NCBI GenBank assembly: GCA_900542385.1
Contig: UQNP01000085.1
Coordinates: forward strand, 1-7,944
From: an uncultured Eubacterium sp.
GTDB lineage: Bacteria > Bacillota > Clostridia > Peptostreptococcales > Anaerovoracaceae
Direction of reading: 5' to 3'
DNA: 7,944 nucleotides
Of the stretch, positions 6,506-7,944 are shown in pieces (the stretch's first letter is position 1; each line of letters begins with the position of its first letter). The translations under genes were made by a program, and so were the position numbers. Below the pieces are notes generated by a model. It did not search any database. It was not told the origin of the DNA and saw only the letters and a program-made list of their open reading frames with translations.

Positions 6506-7109
6506 AGCGGAAAATATAAGCTTCAGATATGGGGAGCATTTGCCCTGGATTCTGAAGGATGTGGGTCTTACTGTAGAGCCGGGTGAAAGAGTCGGGATAA
6601 CCGGACCTTCCGGATATGGGAAGAGTACGCTGTCGAAAATACTTGCAGGATATGTAAAGCCTGATGAGGGGCAGGTGCTCATAGATGATGAGCCTTTATC
6701 GGACGGAGGCTTTTTGCCGGTGCAGATGATATATCAGCATCCGGAGCAGGCGGTAAATCCCAGGTGGAAAATGGAGAGGGTATTGAATGAATGCTGGCAC
6801 CCGGATGAGAGCGTTCTGCGGGCTATGGGAATAGATAAAGAGTGGCTCAAAAGACGGCCCTCTGAACTTTCGGGCGGAGAACTTCAAAGGTTTTGCATAG
6901 CGAGGGTGCTTGCTCCTGAAACAAGAGTATTGATATGCGATGAGATCAGTACAATGATGGACGTCATTACACAGGCTCAGATATGGGAGCTGATACTGAA
7001 TATATCAAAAGAGCGTGAGCTTGGACTTGTGGTAATAACACACAGCATGGCGCTTGCGGAAAAGGTGTGCGACAAGGTGGTGTATCTGCCTGAAATAAAC
7101 AATGTATAA
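6495..7109 (+). CDS. ABC importer ATPase 2 (NikE/CntF-type), short form
   Basis: This 204-residue cytoplasmic ATPase is the partner of ATPase 1. Walker A is GPSGYGKST (37-45), the Q-loop glutamine is in YQHPE (Gln81), the ABC signature is LSGGE (125-129), Walker B is VLICDE with Asp149 and Glu150, and the switch His is His183 (ITHSM). The last recognisable strand is KVCDKVVYL, then six residues and a stop. It therefore has a complete nucleotide-binding fold but none of the C-terminal extension (about 60-120 residues) seen in DppF/OppF and in ATPase 1. Short second ATPases occur in the Nik/Cnt branch, so this may be natural. Because the gene ends 15 bases from a recombinase that itself looks cut short, loss of a few terminal codons cannot be excluded. 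GAGG at 6484 is seven bases before the ATG. Confidence 0.88.
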   Translation: MRLRAENISFRYGEHLPWILKDVGLTVEPGERVGITGPSGYGKSTLSKILAGYVKPDEGQVLIDDEPLSDGGFLPVQMIYQHPEQAVNPRWKMERVLNECWHPDESVLRAMGIDKEWLKRRPSELSGGELQRFCIARVLAPETRVLICDEISTMMDVITQAQIWELILNISKERELGLVVITHSMALAEKVCDKVVYLPEINNV

Positions 7110-7114
7110 GATTC

Positions 7115-7140
7115 GTGATCGTGTCTACCCTTGTGATCGT
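7115..7140 (+). repeat. Short direct repeat GTGATCGT flanking the recombinase stop
   Basis: GTGATCGT occurs at 7115-7122 and again at 7133-7140, 18 bases apart start to start. The pair brackets the recombinase stop codon (7125-7127) and lies just past the importer operon. It could be the trace of a recombination crossover or a chance repeat; eight bases is too short to decide. Confidence 0.35.
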
Positions 7141-7944
7141 TTCCTGCTCCTGGAGCATGGTGAGGAGGAAATGATCTTCTGTACCGCTGTCCAGTCTTTT
7201 CCGTTTATTATGCCATCGTGTTCTCCTATAGCGATTATCCAATCTTTTTCTGAGCGTTTCGGGGCGTTTTTTCTGGTGTAGTCTCTTTTATTGTAGACGG
7301 CAAGACCTAATAGGGGACTGCAATCTTTTTCATCAAAGCATATATTGGAATTTCTTTCATCGAAATATCTGCGTGCTGAGGTATCTGCTATACAGTAGAC
7401 AGGATTCGTAAGTATTTGTTTTATTACAACGGAGGAAAATGTATTGCCGTTTTTTGACATTATGCCGCGTATCTTCAATATTTCTCCCGTATCCTTTATG
7501 CTCTTGCATGAGAGAAAGATTCGGTAGATTTCCTTTACTTTAGAGAGTTCCTCCCTGACGGATACGAGCCTGCAATGTGTTCTGATTTTGCCATCATGAG
7601 ATGATTCCTGAACTTTTTCTGATCTGTAGCCTGTGGGAGGGGTGCCTCCAAGCCATCTTCCTGTGCGTGCCAGCATGAGCATGTTGTCCTTCACCCGCTC
7701 GGCTGTTGTTTCCCGTTCGAGCTGAGAGAATACAGAAGCGATGTACATCATGGCTTTTCCCATAGGCCTTGATGTGTCGAATTCTTCTTTTATGCAGATA
7801 AATGAGATATTGTTTTTATTGAGCATTTCTATAAACGATGAAAAATCGCTTACGCTTCTGCTGATTCTGTCCAGTCTGTAACAGATGATAAAGTCGGGAG
7901 GATTTTTTTTGATATCCTTAAGCATCTTTGTAAACTGTGGTCTA
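7125..7944 (-). CDS. Serine recombinase (TndX/TnpX-like), N-terminus outside window, C-terminus apparently truncated
   Basis: Reading on the minus strand, 272 codons are visible from the window edge to TAG at 7127-7125; the frame is still open at 7944 (RPQFTKMLKDIKK). An internal ATG at 7925 is too late to be the true start, since it lies well inside the catalytic domain and the nucleophile serine must be upstream. The resolvase-fold residues present are YRLDRISRS with its conserved arginines, FDTSRPMGKAM, FSQLERETTAERV and the bridging segment GRWLGGTPPTGY. The Recombinase domain follows (about 110-250 of the visible part), ending in GEHDGIINGKDWTAVQKI. Family members normally continue through a basic linker into a zinc ribbon (LLSGLLxCxxC) and a coiled coil, reaching about 500 residues. 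Here the frame stops in the linker (SRKRSQG), so DNA binding and recombination may be impaired. It is convergent with the importer operon. Confidence 0.85.
   Translation of the reverse strand, partial: RPQFTKMLKDIKKNPPDFIICYRLDRISRSVSDFSSFIEMLNKNNISFICIKEEFDTSRPMGKAMMYIASVFSQLERETTAERVKDNMLMLARTGRWLGGTPPTGYRSEKVQESSHDGKIRTHCRLVSVREELSKVKEIYRIFLSCKSIKDTGEILKIRGIMSKNGNTFSSVVIKQILTNPVYCIADTSARRYFDERNSNICFDEKDCSPLLGLAVYNKRDYTRKNAPKRSEKDWIIAIGEHDGIINGKDWTAVQKIISSSPCSRSRKRSQG

Noticed and set aside
7140..7171. Inverted repeat TTTCCTGCTCC...GGAGGAAA as terminator for the importer operon
   Set aside because: It lies inside the recombinase frame, pairs only in part and is not followed by a T tract on either strand.

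Overview
The window looks like chromosomal DNA of an anaerobic Gram-positive of the class Clostridia (Bacillota). Base composition is moderate and AGA (Arg) and ATA (Ile) codons are frequent. The Shine-Dalgarno sites are purine-rich (GAGGTG, AAGGTGG, AGGAGG). A lipoprotein-type solute-binding protein, CCA-encoding tRNA genes and a serine recombinase of the clostridial mobile-element type fit the same origin. Genus cannot be told from this alone.

Layout. (a) 1-62 is the last 19 codons of an OmpR/PhoB-type response regulator. Nine bases later (72-1355) comes a 427-residue TPR protein of unknown function with a long acidic and lysine-rich tail; the two are probably co-transcribed. (b) 1368-1815 is a compact tRNA operon: a perfect sigma-A promoter, tRNA-Asn(GUU), a 13-bp perfect hairpin, tRNA-Leu(UAA), initiator tRNA-Met(CAU), and a strong intrinsic terminator. 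(c) 1816-2102 is a gene-free leader holding a possible promoter, a series of small hairpins and a terminator-like hairpin placed directly before the Shine-Dalgarno site of the next gene, so it reads as a candidate attenuator or riboswitch. (d) 2103-7109 is a five-gene ABC importer operon of the nickel/peptide/opine (Opp/Nik/Cnt) class in the order binding protein, permease, permease, ATPase, ATPase. Genes 1-2, 2-3 and 4-5 overlap; genes 3-4 are 20 bases apart. (e) 7125 to the window end, on the minus strand, is a serine recombinase whose N-terminus lies outside the window and whose C-terminus appears cut short at the point where it meets the importer operon.

How the genes work together. The importer is a complete set: lipid-anchored binding protein, two membrane subunits and two ATPases. 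Family resemblance (short second ATPase, histidine-bearing permease segment, His-Pro-His-Gly-His-Gly near the end of the binding protein) favours a nickel or metal-chelate substrate over peptides, but this is inference. The leader hairpins suggest that transcription into the operon is controlled by premature termination. The recombinase is probably the edge or remnant of a mobile element next to the operon.
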